A stretch of DNA of 64,000 nucleotides from Streptomyces cavernae (GTDB lineage Bacteria; Actinomycetota; Actinomycetes; Streptomycetales; Streptomycetaceae), in the NCBI RefSeq assembly GCF_004023625.1, contig NZ_RPDJ01000015.1, positions 229,416 through 293,415 of the forward strand, read 5' to 3'. The position numbers and the translations under genes are program-made. The notes under the pieces are model-generated. The model saw nothing but the letters and a program-made list of their open reading frames with translations, was not told the DNA's origin and searched no databases. Positions 51,527 to 60,315 of this stretch are shown here, one piece after another (positions within the stretch are counted from its first letter, which is position 1; every line of letters begins with the position of its first letter).

Positions 51527-52846
51527 TCAACCGGAGGACCAGCGTGCAGGCGGGTGTAAGCGCCCTGTTCGCGGCGGCAGTGGCCCTCTCGCCGTCCCAG
51601 GCATCGGCTGCCAGATCCGTGCAGTTCTCGTCTCATAAGGCGGTTCGGTCCGCAGCCGGTGGTCTGCCGGGGTGGCGGGATGAGTGAACGCAGGCCGTAC
51701 TCGGACCATCTCCACCACCGCCGACCAGTCCTGAGGACGATAAGGCGCCTCGTACACCTCTCCGTTGCCCCGCCACGAGTGGTAGGCCATCTTGAACGGC
51801 CCATGGTGCATCAGGTAATTCGCCGCGCGTGCGGCCATCAGCACCGAAGGGCCTGAGGCGCGCCGGACTTGCTCGATGGCGTATTCGCGTACCCTGCGGT
51901 GCATCTTCTGGTAGCCGGTGAAGTCCCGCCAGCGAAGATCCGAGTCGAGCGCCTCACGCACCACGTCGTGCGGGAAGACGCCGCCGGGCCCGGACTCGAC
52001 GAACGGCAGACCGCGCAGCCAGTCGAAGAGTTCCCCGGCATGCTCGTCGCCGAACACACTCTGCAACAGGTCCTCGGTGGTTGTCATGGCGTGGGCGCAC
52101 ACTTCCAGAGCATGCCGATGCAAGGGGGAGGGGGTGCTGCCGACAAGGTGTCGCAGCAGCGTCTCGACGATGTTCGGAGTCGGTGTCCAGTCCATCGACG
52201 ACGACATGCGCCGGGACACGACGGCGGCCGTAAGGCTCAAGGCCAGTGGATAGCGGCCTGCGAAGGAAGTCACCGATTCGTAGAGCCCCGGCGGCACTCC
52301 GCGCGCTCGGATCAGGGCGAGCGCGTCATCGTGCGCCAGGTCGCCCAGGGGCAGGACGTGCAGGGTCTCGTCCCATGCGGGGTCTATGTACCAGTCCGTG
52401 GAGGGCGCCTCCCTGCCCGCCACGACCACGGTGGTGTCGTGGGGAAGCGTAGGCAGGAAGCGTTCACGCAGCCCTTCCTCCAGCCCCTGGCACCGTTCGA
52501 AGGTGTCGATCAGCAGGACGGACCCTTCGGGCACCGTCCCGACCGCTGCCTGGAACGACTCCGGCGAGGGGTCGGTTGTCCGGCCGTCGACCTCGATGAC
52601 GTGCCGCCCCCTGTCCACGGCCTCGTCGGCCAGGCGCCGGAGCAGGGTGCTCTTACCGACGCCGCCCGGGCCGTGGATGTACAGCACCGCAGCGTGGCCT
52701 CCATCCCCGATGGCAGCGCGGAAGAGCGCCAGTTCCTCCTGCCGACCGACGAACACCCGCTTCCTCCTGTGGGCGAGATGGCTGCCGAAGCTCCGTCGGC
52801 GTTCGTCGCCGACAGACTCGGCATATGTGGCGAACGTATCGCTCAT
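51527..52846 (-). CDS. P-loop NTPase, truncated paralogue
   Basis: About 440 residues. KRVFVGRQEELALF leads to Walker A GPGGVGKST (59-67), followed by VLLIDTFERCQGLEEGLRERFLP, TVVVAGREAP and PDEWD-like sensor segments, the layout of a STAND-type or AAA16-type ATPase. Up to DWSAVVEMV (about 51710) it is co-linear with the protein encoded divergently at 53094. After this the reading frame continues in unrelated sequence that overlaps a signal-peptide remnant. The C-terminal half of the paralogue, including its helix-turn-helix, is missing, so it is shortened and possibly inactive. The start is ATG 52846. Confidence 0.75.
   Translation of the reverse strand: MSDTFATYAESVGDERRRSFGSHLAHRRKRVFVGRQEELALFRAAIGDGGHAAVLYIHGPGGVGKSTLLRRLADEAVDRGRHVIEVDGRTTDPSPESFQAAVGTVPEGSVLLIDTFERCQGLEEGLRERFLPTLPHDTTVVVAGREAPSTDWYIDPAWDETLHVLPLGDLAHDDALALIRARGVPPGLYESVTSFAGRYPLALSLTAAVVSRRMSSSMDWTPTPNIVETLLRHLVGSTPSPLHRHALEVCAHAMTTTEDLLQSVFGDEHAGELFDWLRGLPFVESGPGGVFPHDVVREALDSDLRWRDFTGYQKMHRRVREYAIEQVRRASGPSVLMAARAANYLMHHGPFKMAYHSWRGNGEVYEAPYRPQDWSAVVEMVRVRPAFTHPATPADHRLRTEPPYETRTARIWQPMPGTARGPLPPRTGRLHPPARWSSG
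51544..51687 (+). pseudogene. Signal-peptide remnant of a secreted protein
   Basis: From GTG 51544, behind a good GGAGG site, the frame encodes VQAGVSALFAAAVALSPSQASAARS, a typical signal peptide with an ASA cleavage site. The frame ends after another 20 or so residues. The mature protein is missing; the DNA beyond about 51660 belongs to a truncated gene on the other strand. The two seem to have been joined by a deletion. Confidence 0.55.
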
Positions 52847-53093
52847 GATTCCCCCTGAACCCTGTCCTCCCCTGCGGGACTGCTCAGCCCAGAACAACGG
52901 TGAAACCGGCAATACGGTTCGAGTGCACCCGCAAGGTGCGGTGCATGTGTCCGTTGGTCATCTGCGAGTGAATGGGTCTCCGGCCGGATGGATGTGGGTT
53001 TTTCAGGGCATGCACGCGCATGACCGTGCTCCTCGAAGAAGCGCACTGCTCACGGTGTCATCATGGGCAGGCACATCTTCTGGGGAGGTAAGA
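52847..53093. promoter_or_regulatory. Divergent control region of the two NTPase genes
   Basis: About 250 bp between the two divergent paralogous genes. The GGGGAGGTAAGA ribosome site of the right gene is at its end. GTGCACCCGCAAGGTGCGGTGCA (about 52922-52944) is a degenerate hairpin. Promoters for both genes are expected here but were not assigned. Confidence 0.4.
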
Positions 53094-55175
53094 GTGACGG
53101 ACGGCACGGCAAACTCTCTGGCGGCACGGCTTGTGGCGGCGGAGGAGAGAGCGTTTGTCGGCCGTGAGGCCGAGCTCGAGCGTTTCGCCGCGATGCTTCG
53201 GCAGGAGGCCGACTCGCCGGCTGTTCTCTATGTGCACGGGATAGGCGGCGTGGGGAAGACGACGCTTTTGCAGCGACTGGCGACCAAGGCGCGAGAGGCC
53301 GGACGGGCGGTGGTGCGGATCGAGGGAAGGCGCGTTGACCCCTCACCGAGAGGCTTCGAGCAAGCGGCCTCCGGAGCGCTCAGCGACGCCAAGAGCGTTC
53401 TGCTGGTCGATTCGTTTGAATACTGCCAGGGCCTTGAAGGCTGGCTGCGGGAGCAGTTTCTGCCCGGCCTGCCCGAGACGGTGCCGGTCGTGGTGGCAGG
53501 CCGTCAGCCGCCGAGCTCCCAATGGATATGCGACATCGCATGGTCCGACGCACTGGCAGTCCTGGAGATGTGTCCCCTGGATGAGGAGCACGCACAGGCT
53601 CTTCTCACGCGGCACGGGATCCCTTCGGCGCTCCGTAAGAAAATCATGGCCTTCGCCGGCGGCCACCCCTTGGCTCTGCGTATTGCCGCATCGCTGATGT
53701 CGGCCGACGGTGATACGCAGGCGGACTGGGAGCCAACTCCCCACATCATCAGCGCACTTCTCGCCGATCTGGTCGGTTCTCTGCCCACGCAGCAACACCG
53801 CACCGCTCTGGAAACCGCGGCGCATGCCCTGACGCTGAACAGAAACCTGTTGGCTGCGGTCATGGGCGAAGCGAGCGCCGGTCCCATGTTCGACTGGTTG
53901 TGCGGACTGCCCTTCACCGAGCTCGGGCCCCAGGGGGTGTCCGTTCACGATCTCGTGGCCCAGATCCTGGACCGCGACATGCGATGGCGTGATCCCGAAG
54001 GTTATCTCCTCATGCATCACAGGGCGGGACGCTACCTCCTGGACCGAACGCGGGCGACGCGCGAGGCCGAGTCCATACAGGCCGTGCGGGAGCTGACGTA
54101 TCTGAAGCGTCATGGCCCTATGCAGGCGTATTTCGAAAGTACCCAGCAGGAAGGCGATGTCTGGGAGGAACGCCTCCACGCCGATGATCACGACATCGTC
54201 GTCAAAATGATCGCTCAGGTCGAAGACGAAGAGTCCGTCCGCATCGGACGCTACTGGCTCGAACGGCAGCCGGAAGCCTTTTGGCTCTACAGAGATACCC
54301 GAACCGGCGCCCCCAAAGGTTTTATGGCGTGGCTGCGTCTGACGCGGCGCGAGGAGAGCGATCTGATGGACCCGGTCGTTGCAGCGGCCTGGGAGCATGC
54401 CGAGAGCCATGGCCCCCTGCGCACCGGGCAGCACCTGCGCATAGGGCGCTTCTTCGTCGGCGAGAGTTCCTATGGCGGTATCTCGTCCGTGGAACACCTT
54501 ATGCAGTTGCACGTGGTCAAAGACTGGCTGCGGGCGGTAGGTATGGCGTGGACCTTCATCACCACGGCCCATGCCGACCTGTGGCGAAATCTGATGCATT
54601 TCAACAGCCATCGGCAGGTCAGCAAGACGGTTTTGGACAGCGGGCGCGTTTGGACGACTTTTGGTTACGACTGGCGCACCGAATCACTGGGGTCATGGTT
54701 CGACCGGACATGGTCACTGCTTCCCCCGGCCGAGCCCGAGAGCGTGGGACACGGGAGAGAACCTGCGCTGGAGAAAGGCGCCTTCGCGGAAGCGATACGC
54801 GCCGCTCTGCGTGATCTGCATCGCTCCGAACTGCTGCAGGAGAACCCCCTGGTCACCACTCTGCTCATGTCTGACAGAGCCCACCACACCGGCACGCCCG
54901 CTCAGCAGCTGCGCCACGTGCTGCTGGAGACGGTGGAAAGCCTTCGGCGGGATGCTCGTCAGGCCAAGGCGTACCAGGCCCTCAGGGCTACCTACACGGT
55001 TCAACACCGGACTCAGGAGGCTGCGGCGGCTCTCCTCGGCATTCCGTTCAGCACCTATCGACGGCACTTGGCGCAGGGAATCGATCGCGTGGTGGAGTTG
55101 CTCTGGCAGCGGGAGGTGACGCTGTCAGGAGAGAGCTCGTCACTCTCCCAGGAAGCAGCACGCAACGCCGAGTGA
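53094..55175 (+). CDS. P-loop NTPase with C-terminal HTH-like domain
   Basis: A 693-residue protein. FVGREAELERF and Walker A GIGGVGKTT (49-57) with Walker B SVLLVDSFE (101-109) form an AAA16/STAND-type ATPase. LEMCPLDEEHAQALLTRHGIP and FAGGHPLALRIAASLMS (about 185-205) are the helical-lid motifs of such regulators. A middle region (from about 370) with YWLERQPEAFWLYRDTRTGAPKGFMAWLRL looks like a GNAT or sensor-like domain. The C-terminus (EAAAALLGIPFSTYRRHLAQGIDRVVELLW) resembles a sigma-70-region-4-type helix-turn-helix. It starts at GTG 53094. The frame is open 236 codons upstream but crosses the divergent promoter. Function unknown; I propose an ATP-dependent regulator. Confidence 0.8.
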   Translation: MTDGTANSLAARLVAAEERAFVGREAELERFAAMLRQEADSPAVLYVHGIGGVGKTTLLQRLATKAREAGRAVVRIEGRRVDPSPRGFEQAASGALSDAKSVLLVDSFEYCQGLEGWLREQFLPGLPETVPVVVAGRQPPSSQWICDIAWSDALAVLEMCPLDEEHAQALLTRHGIPSALRKKIMAFAGGHPLALRIAASLMSADGDTQADWEPTPHIISALLADLVGSLPTQQHRTALETAAHALTLNRNLLAAVMGEASAGPMFDWLCGLPFTELGPQGVSVHDLVAQILDRDMRWRDPEGYLLMHHRAGRYLLDRTRATREAESIQAVRELTYLKRHGPMQAYFESTQQEGDVWEERLHADDHDIVVKMIAQVEDEESVRIGRYWLERQPEAFWLYRDTRTGAPKGFMAWLRLTRREESDLMDPVVAAAWEHAESHGPLRTGQHLRIGRFFVGESSYGGISSVEHLMQLHVVKDWLRAVGMAWTFITTAHADLWRNLMHFNSHRQVSKTVLDSGRVWTTFGYDWRTESLGSWFDRTWSLLPPAEPESVGHGREPALEKGAFAEAIRAALRDLHRSELLQENPLVTTLLMSDRAHHTGTPAQQLRHVLLETVESLRRDARQAKAYQALRATYTVQHRTQEAAAALLGIPFSTYRRHLAQGIDRVVELLWQREVTLSGESSSLSQEAARNAE

Positions 55176-55275
55176 CGTTGTCGGCCCCGGCCCACGCCCT
55201 TGACTTGGACGAGGGCCTCTGCGCTGCCGGTCGGACGGTGACTCGCGGTGGTTCCGCCGACGGTGACGAGGGATC

Positions 55276-55304
55276 GCTGAGCGGGAAAGACGCCTCCGCT
55301 CAGC
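55276..55304. terminator. Hairpin between the NTPase and lectin genes
   Basis: GCTGAGCGG and CCGCTCAGC form perfect 9-bp arms around an 11-base loop, placed where the two convergent genes end; it overlaps the lectin stop codon. It could stop transcription from both sides. Confidence 0.5.
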
Positions 55305-55842
55305 CCACGACCTTCCTGATCCACCGCTGGCCGATATCTTCCTTCCAGCAGTTGGACGCGTACGTCGCACCGGTCTCGTTGGCGTCGAGGCACATGTTGT
55401 CCTCCGGCCATCTGATCATCGCCAAGCCTCCCCCGAGCTCGACGTGGTTGATAATGGGGGGATAGCGCTCACCGGTGTCCGGATGCCTGCACGGCGCCAG
55501 CTGGATCCAAAAACCCTTGCTGAGCCGGGTTTTCGTCAGGCAGCCGCCAGACTCTTCGTGCACCCAGAGCTTGAGGCTGCTGTCCCACCACCACCGCTGG
55601 CCGGCGCTGTTCGAGCACGGCTCCGTCTCGGCCACGGAGTTCAGGCACTGATTGGTCTGTTGATTGATGAGCTGGTAGATCGGTCCGCTGGAAGCCGCGT
55701 TCCGGATGGATTCCGACTGCCGGGTTTCCGCCTGAGCCACTGTGGGCGTGGCGAGGGCGGTCAGGGCAAGCGCGGAGGCGCTTGCGGGAGCGACCAGCCG
55801 TCGCAGCCATCTCGTAAGGCCTCCGGGCTCTGACTGATGCAT
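55300..55842 (-). CDS. Secreted ricin-type beta-trefoil lectin domain protein
   Basis: A 180-residue exported protein. The signal peptide (about 1-38) has a basic start and the stretch ASASALALTALATPTVAQA. The rest is one lectin domain: IYQLINQQTNQCLNSVAE, GQRWWWDSSLKLWVHEESGGCLT, DNMCLDANETGATYASNCW and GQRWIRKVV, with the family Q-x-W motifs and paired Cys. It probably binds carbohydrate on a cell surface or polymer. The start ATG has a GAGGAG site. A degenerate copy of its 5' part and upstream region lies at 59338-59660, beyond the hydrolase gene. Confidence 0.87.
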   Translation of the reverse strand: MHQSEPGGLTRWLRRLVAPASASALALTALATPTVAQAETRQSESIRNAASSGPIYQLINQQTNQCLNSVAETEPCSNSAGQRWWWDSSLKLWVHEESGGCLTKTRLSKGFWIQLAPCRHPDTGERYPPIINHVELGGGLAMIRWPEDNMCLDANETGATYASNCWKEDIGQRWIRKVVG

Positions 55843-56431
55843 CTTGTTTGCTCCTCTTCCACGGGAACGTCGGATACGCATCGAGACGCCCCGGCCACGG
55901 GAGTGAGGCGAGAGGATCCGGGCTCGTCGGAACCCACACCGGTGTGTCGCTCGATGACGGTTCTCGGTCGCTCACCATCGGGCCATGGGCTACCGGCGCC
56001 CGGTTCGTGCCGGGGGCGCGTTGATCAGGTCCAAGATGGCACAGGCGACTGCTCACAACCCCGCCCGAAATACTGATCACCTATGTCCGCAACTGCTTGG
56101 TTGCGGCTATGCGTTTGACGTGCTCGCCCCTCCCCGCGGCACCGAGGATGCGGCACTCGCCACCGATCCACCCCCTGGCGGCAAGGCTGCCGTCGGAACA
56201 CGGCGGCTGACGGCCGGGGGAAGCCGGCGGCGGTTCGCTTCGGCCGGGGCAGCCATCCGGCACGCGTCCGCACATGCGCGGCGACCGCACTTCGTATCGA
56301 CGGCGCTCACGCCACGCACCTCGCCCCCAACCTTCTTCCGGGTCCGGTTCACCGTTGCGGGTGAACCGGACCCGGGATGTGCCCGTAGCAAAGGCGATCT
56401 AGCAGGGGCAGGAGTAGGAGCAGGAGAGCGC
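55843..56431. other. Control region between lectin and large hydrolase
   Basis: About 590 bp that hold the promoters of two divergent secreted-protein genes. The segment around 56030-56095 is repeated at about 59588-59660. A 14-bp hairpin is at 56340-56373 (listed separately). The ribosome site of the hydrolase is at the right end. No small gene is supported. Confidence 0.5.
56340..56373. promoter_or_regulatory. 14-bp palindrome upstream of the large hydrolase
   Basis: GGGTCCGGTTCACC and GGTGAACCGGACCC are perfect 14-bp arms around a 6-base loop, 60-90 bp before the GTG start. This element and about 70 bp of flank are also found at 51331-51404. Upstream of a gene it could act as operator or as a 5' leader hairpin. 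Confidence 0.5.
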
Positions 56432-59242
56432 GTGATCCTTATCCGGCGCACAATAGTCGCCGCTGCCGCGTTATTCGCGGTGTTTGCGGGGTTGCCAGGG
56501 CCGGCATACGCAGGCCAGGCTGCCGCACCAGTACCGTCCGCGCCGTCGGACGGCGCCGAGGGTGGCCCCGGCGGTCAGCTTCCGGCGGGTTGGCAGGTCA
56601 CCGGCACAGGTGCCGAGCAGCAGTTGATCTGGCGCTCGACCGCACCGGTGCCCATGGTCGACGCCGCCGTTGAGTTCTACTCCGGAGACAGGCTCCTCGG
56701 TCGGCCGCTGGTCGCTGCGGACCAACGTACGTTCCGTCTCAGCCTGATCGGCGTGGAGCTCGGCCCGGTGACGGAGTTGCAGGTGCGTGCCGGCGGGCGC
56801 CGCCTCGACGCAGCAGGCACCGAGGCGGGCCCGCAACGGCGGCGTTCCACGAAGACGGTGAAGCCGTCGGCCCTGCTGCCGGCCAACCGCGTGGACCCCG
56901 GTGTCCCCGGCCCGTACCCGACGCGGACCGGCGAGTACGCGCTGGAATCGGTGAAGCTGCCCGACTTGCCGGAGCCGGTGGAGATGCGCGCCGTGGTGGT
57001 GGCACCGACCGGGGCTCCGGGCCGCCGGCCGCTGGCCCTGTTCCTGCACGGCCGCCACTCCGTCTGCTTCACTCCCGACGGTGATCAGCCCGGCAGCTGG
57101 CCCTGCCCGACCGGTTCGAAGCCGGTACCGAGCCACCGCGGCTATCTGCGCGCCCAGCAACTACTGGCGTCCCAGGGATATGTGACGGTGTCCATCGCCG
57201 CCAACGCAATCAACGCGCAGAGCAACCTGACGGAGGATTTCGGGGATCAGGCCCGCTCCTCCCTGGTGCGGCAGCACCTCGCCCGCTGGGCCGACTGGGC
57301 CGGCACTGGCCGGGCCACGGTTCCGGAGATCGTGCGGGACACGTCACGCGCCGACCTGTCCCGAGTGCTCCTGGTCGGACACTCACGGGGCGGCGAGGGC
57401 GTCAACCGGGCCGCACTGGACAGCCTCTTGCCGCCGCCCGCCGCCCAGGACGGCTATCGGGGACCGGTGCGCTGGAACATCCGCGGAACCGTCCTCATCG
57501 GCCCCACCGCCTCCGGGCAGAACCCGGCACCCGAGGTGCCGTCGATGACGATCCTGCCCGGCTGCGACGGCGATGTGTCCGATCTGCAGGGAGAGATCTA
57601 CGTGGACGGCACCCGCGGTGTCAGCCGTGGTGCCGCCCTGCACAGCGCGGTCTACATGGTGGGCGCCAACCACAACTTCTTCAACAGTGAGTGGACGCCG
57701 GGTCAGGCCGAGGCGCCGGCCGTGGACGACTGGGAGGAGCGTGCGCCCGGGGCCGCCGACCCCGTGTGCTCACCGGGCACGGCGAGCCGACTGACCGCTG
57801 TCCAGCAGCAGACTGCCGGTGCCACGTACATCGCCGCCGCGGCCCGGCTGTTCGCCGCGGGCGACGACGGGATACGTCCGCTGCTGGACGGCTCGAACCT
57901 GCGGGCACCGTCCGCCGACCCTGCACGCGTGTTCACGCACGCCGTCGGAGCCGAGCGCACCCAGGCGTTCCTGCCGGACTCCTCGGTCACGGTGGACGGG
58001 CCCGGCGGCCGGCTGTGCGCACAGGTGGATCCCGACCCGGCCGCCGCCTGTCTGGACCCCGGGGAGCCAGGGCAGTCGCCGCACTTCGCCTACTGGGAGA
58101 CCACGCCGGAGCCGGGCCGCCACGCCGTGGCTCTGGACTGGTCGACGCCGGGTTCCGCGGTACGGGTACGCAACGCGCAGCCGGTCTCCCTCGCTGGGGC
58201 CGAGGACCTGAGCCTGCGGGTCATCGTGCCGCCGAACACCACCGGAACGACGCTGGATGTGTCCCTCTCCGACACCTCGGGCCGGCGGGTGACCCTCGGC
58301 CGGATCAGCCTCGACGGACTGCCGGGGACCGAGCTGACCGCCTCGTACTGGGGGCGGGAGGTACGCGTCCCGCTGACCGCCGCGACCCGGGCCGGACTGG
58401 ACCTGAAGCAGGTGAACACCCTGGAACTGACCCCCCGCAGCCGGTCCGGTCAGGCTTGGCTGATGGACGCCTGGGGCTGGCGCCCCGGCACGCCCGTCGT
58501 GCGGCCGGCCATGCTGCCGCGCGTCGACATCGGCCGGCTGACAGTCCAGGAAGGCGATTCCGGAGTGCGGGGCTATCGGGTGCCGGTGCGGGTCTCCGGG
58601 CAGGGCAGCGGTCAGGTCCGGCTCTTCGTCGCCGATCCCGTCGCGGACAAGGTCACGTCCCGGGTGGTGACGGTGCGGCCCGGCAGCAGCGACATCGATG
58701 TGCCGGTCGAGGTGGAGGGCAATACCCGCTTCGGGGTGAACAGATCACACAATGTGTTCGTGAAGGCGGTCCACAACGCCGCGGTCGGCTCCTTCCGCGG
58801 CGGCGTGACCGTGGAGGAAGACGACCCGGCGCCCGAGGTCACTGCGACTCCGGTCGCGGACCGGGTCACCGAGGGGCAGAGCCTGACCTGGCGGGTCACG
58901 CTGTCCGAGGTGGCCGACTTTGAGATGACGTCCGAGCTCGTCTTCCTGCCGGTCGGTGACGGAAGCGAACTGTCCACCACGGATGTCCCCCCGGACTGGT
59001 TCAAGGATAGGAGCCACGGCGACTCGCCGAGCCCGTCCCGACCGCTGTCCGAGGTGGCATGGCTCCCCGTGTACGCGCAGATCCCCGCGGGGGAGCTGAC
59101 CGCCGAGGTGACCGTACCCACCGCCGTGGACGGGGTGAGCGAGCCGGACGAGACGGTGCGGCTCCAGCTGATCCCGTGGGGCGAGGACGGCGAGCCAACC
59201 GGGGGCCAAGTGCTCACCGGCACGGTGGTGGACGCCAGGTAA
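56432..59242 (+). CDS. Large secreted alpha/beta hydrolase with C-terminal Calx-beta-like modules
   Basis: A 936-residue exported protein. A signal peptide (about 1-27, TIVAAAALFAVFAGLPGPAYA) precedes a beta-rich domain (about 45-125). The alpha/beta-hydrolase core has LALFLHGRHSVCF (about 198-210, oxyanion region with Cys) and LLVGHSRGGEG with nucleophile Ser 318. SVYMVGANHNFFNSEWTPG carries the likely catalytic His. After about residue 560 come jelly-roll-like and Calx-beta-like segments (LTVQEGDSGVRGYRVPVRV; VTVEEDDPAPEVTATPVADRVTEGQSLTWRVTL). The start is GTG 56432 with GGAG seven bases before. It may be an esterase acting outside the cell on polymers. A perfect hairpin terminator follows. 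Confidence 0.85.
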   Translation: MILIRRTIVAAAALFAVFAGLPGPAYAGQAAAPVPSAPSDGAEGGPGGQLPAGWQVTGTGAEQQLIWRSTAPVPMVDAAVEFYSGDRLLGRPLVAADQRTFRLSLIGVELGPVTELQVRAGGRRLDAAGTEAGPQRRRSTKTVKPSALLPANRVDPGVPGPYPTRTGEYALESVKLPDLPEPVEMRAVVVAPTGAPGRRPLALFLHGRHSVCFTPDGDQPGSWPCPTGSKPVPSHRGYLRAQQLLASQGYVTVSIAANAINAQSNLTEDFGDQARSSLVRQHLARWADWAGTGRATVPEIVRDTSRADLSRVLLVGHSRGGEGVNRAALDSLLPPPAAQDGYRGPVRWNIRGTVLIGPTASGQNPAPEVPSMTILPGCDGDVSDLQGEIYVDGTRGVSRGAALHSAVYMVGANHNFFNSEWTPGQAEAPAVDDWEERAPGAADPVCSPGTASRLTAVQQQTAGATYIAAAARLFAAGDDGIRPLLDGSNLRAPSADPARVFTHAVGAERTQAFLPDSSVTVDGPGGRLCAQVDPDPAAACLDPGEPGQSPHFAYWETTPEPGRHAVALDWSTPGSAVRVRNAQPVSLAGAEDLSLRVIVPPNTTGTTLDVSLSDTSGRRVTLGRISLDGLPGTELTASYWGREVRVPLTAATRAGLDLKQVNTLELTPRSRSGQAWLMDAWGWRPGTPVVRPAMLPRVDIGRLTVQEGDSGVRGYRVPVRVSGQGSGQVRLFVADPVADKVTSRVVTVRPGSSDIDVPVEVEGNTRFGVNRSHNVFVKAVHNAAVGSFRGGVTVEEDDPAPEVTATPVADRVTEGQSLTWRVTLSEVADFEMTSELVFLPVGDGSELSTTDVPPDWFKDRSHGDSPSPSRPLSEVAWLPVYAQIPAGELTAEVTVPTAVDGVSEPDETVRLQLIPWGEDGEPTGGQVLTGTVVDAR

Positions 59243-59264
59243 AAGCGCACGTCCCAAGTTCAAG

Positions 59265-59302
59265 GACGCGGGGGTGCCGGGAAATCCCGGCACCCCCGCG
59301 TC
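59265..59302 (+). terminator. Strong hairpin terminator after the hydrolase
   Basis: A 17-bp perfect stem (left arm 59265-59281, GACGCGGGGGTGCCGGG; right arm 59286-59302) closed by the loop AAAT, 22 bp past the stop codon. This is the clearest intrinsic terminator in the window, without a U tract. Confidence 0.8.
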
Positions 59303-59334
59303 ACGCGTCCGCCCTGATTGAGGGTGCTGTCCCC

Positions 59335-59522
59335 TCCCGATTGATGAGGCGGTAGACCAGCCCGCTGGAAGCCACGTTCCGAATGGGTTCCTACTGCCGG
59401 GTTTCCGCCTGAGCCGCTGTGGGCGCTGCGTGGGCGATCACGGCAAGCTCGGCGGCGCCTGCGGGAGCGACAAGTCGTCGCAGCCAACTCGTAAGATCGG
59501 GGCACTGACTGATGCACGTTGT
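59335..59522 (-). pseudogene. Degenerate 5' copy of the lectin gene
   Basis: The minus strand reads LTSWLRRLVAPAGAAELAV, AAPTAAQAETRQ, then a stop, then IRNVASSGLVYRLINREG, which match the signal peptide and first lectin residues of the gene at 55300-55842. A frameshift near the start, the inner stop and the loss of the rest make it a pseudogene. Its upstream DNA (to about 59660) is duplicated as well. Confidence 0.75.
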
Positions 59523-59750
59523 TCTCTCCTGGCCTCGGTCGCTTGACATCGGGCCGGGGGCTGCCCGGCGCCCCGTTCTTGCCGGGAGCACGTTGATCGG
59601 GTCCAAGGTGGCGCAGGCGACTGCTCATAACCCCGCCTGACGTCCTGATCACCTATGTCCACAATGGCTCATCGGTGTCTTCAGGACAGATGCGACGCGG
59701 CAGGCGACGAGGCGCTTGATGTCACGCTTCCACGGCAGGCGGCGAAAGTT

Positions 59751-60315
59751 TCAGCACCTGTGGAGGTCGACGGGATGAGAGTCGGGGCCCAACGCGGGCA
59801 GCGTGCGCAGGGCAGCGCCATGATGAAGGCCGTCGTTCTTGACGATCCGCTCGGCGCTGGGCGGGGCGGGCCAGCAGACGAGGCGGTACTCCTCGGCATT
59901 CCCAACAGCGCACAGGTCGTACTGGAGTTCCTGCGCGGCTTCTCGGCCGCGGGCGCAGGCTCGCAGCCGGTACCAGCCGGTACCAGCCGGGCTCCGGCAG
60001 GGCGAGGCGTACGTCCGGATCCTCTTCATATTCCAACGTGGGGCTGGTGACGAAGAGGCTGACCTCGACCACGGCTTCCCAGTCCTCGAGGGCGTCCGCA
60101 GCGTGCCCGGGAGCGGACGAGAGAACCTCCAGAGTCATCCGCACATCGCCGTGCGTGCGGCCCGTCGCGATCCACACGGCATCCGGTACCGCGGCGACGA
60201 GCCCGTTGGAGATTGCTGTGAGCTGCGGCAGGTCCTCGGCCCAGACACTGTCCTTGAACCGGTGGCTCCGCAGGCAGACGGAGCCGTAGACGGCAAAGGT
60301 GTCGTAGTCGCACAT
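59751..60315 (-). pseudogene. Unknown small-protein gene broken by a 10-bp tandem duplication
   Basis: The frame starts at ATG 60315 behind GAAGGGG and reads MCDYDTFAVYGSVCLRSHRF, SVWAEDLPQLTAISNGLVAAV, VTSPTLEYEEDPDVRLALPEPGWYRL. At 59965-59990 a duplicated AGCCGGTACC shifts the frame. If one unit is removed, the protein continues as RACARGREAAQELQYDLC, AEEYRLVCWPAPPSAE and ends normally at 59751, about 184 residues. The intact form would be a cytoplasmic protein of unknown family. As written, translation would run on in the wrong frame to 59722. Confidence 0.65.
59965..59990. repeat. 10-bp tandem repeat AGCCGGTACC (2.6 copies)
   Basis: AGCCGGTACC AGCCGGTACC AGCCGG in exact tandem. The unit length is not a multiple of three, so gain or loss of one copy switches the frame of the gene it lies in. 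Confidence 0.85.

Noticed and set aside
52386..53093. Extension of the right NTPase to 929 residues
   Set aside because: It would run through the divergent promoter and antisense to the left NTPase; GTG 53094 has a near-perfect ribosome site and aligns with the paralogue.
55985..56431. Extension of the secreted hydrolase upstream of 56432
   Set aside because: It would put 149 residues before a clear signal peptide and cross the palindrome; the GTG at 56432 fits.
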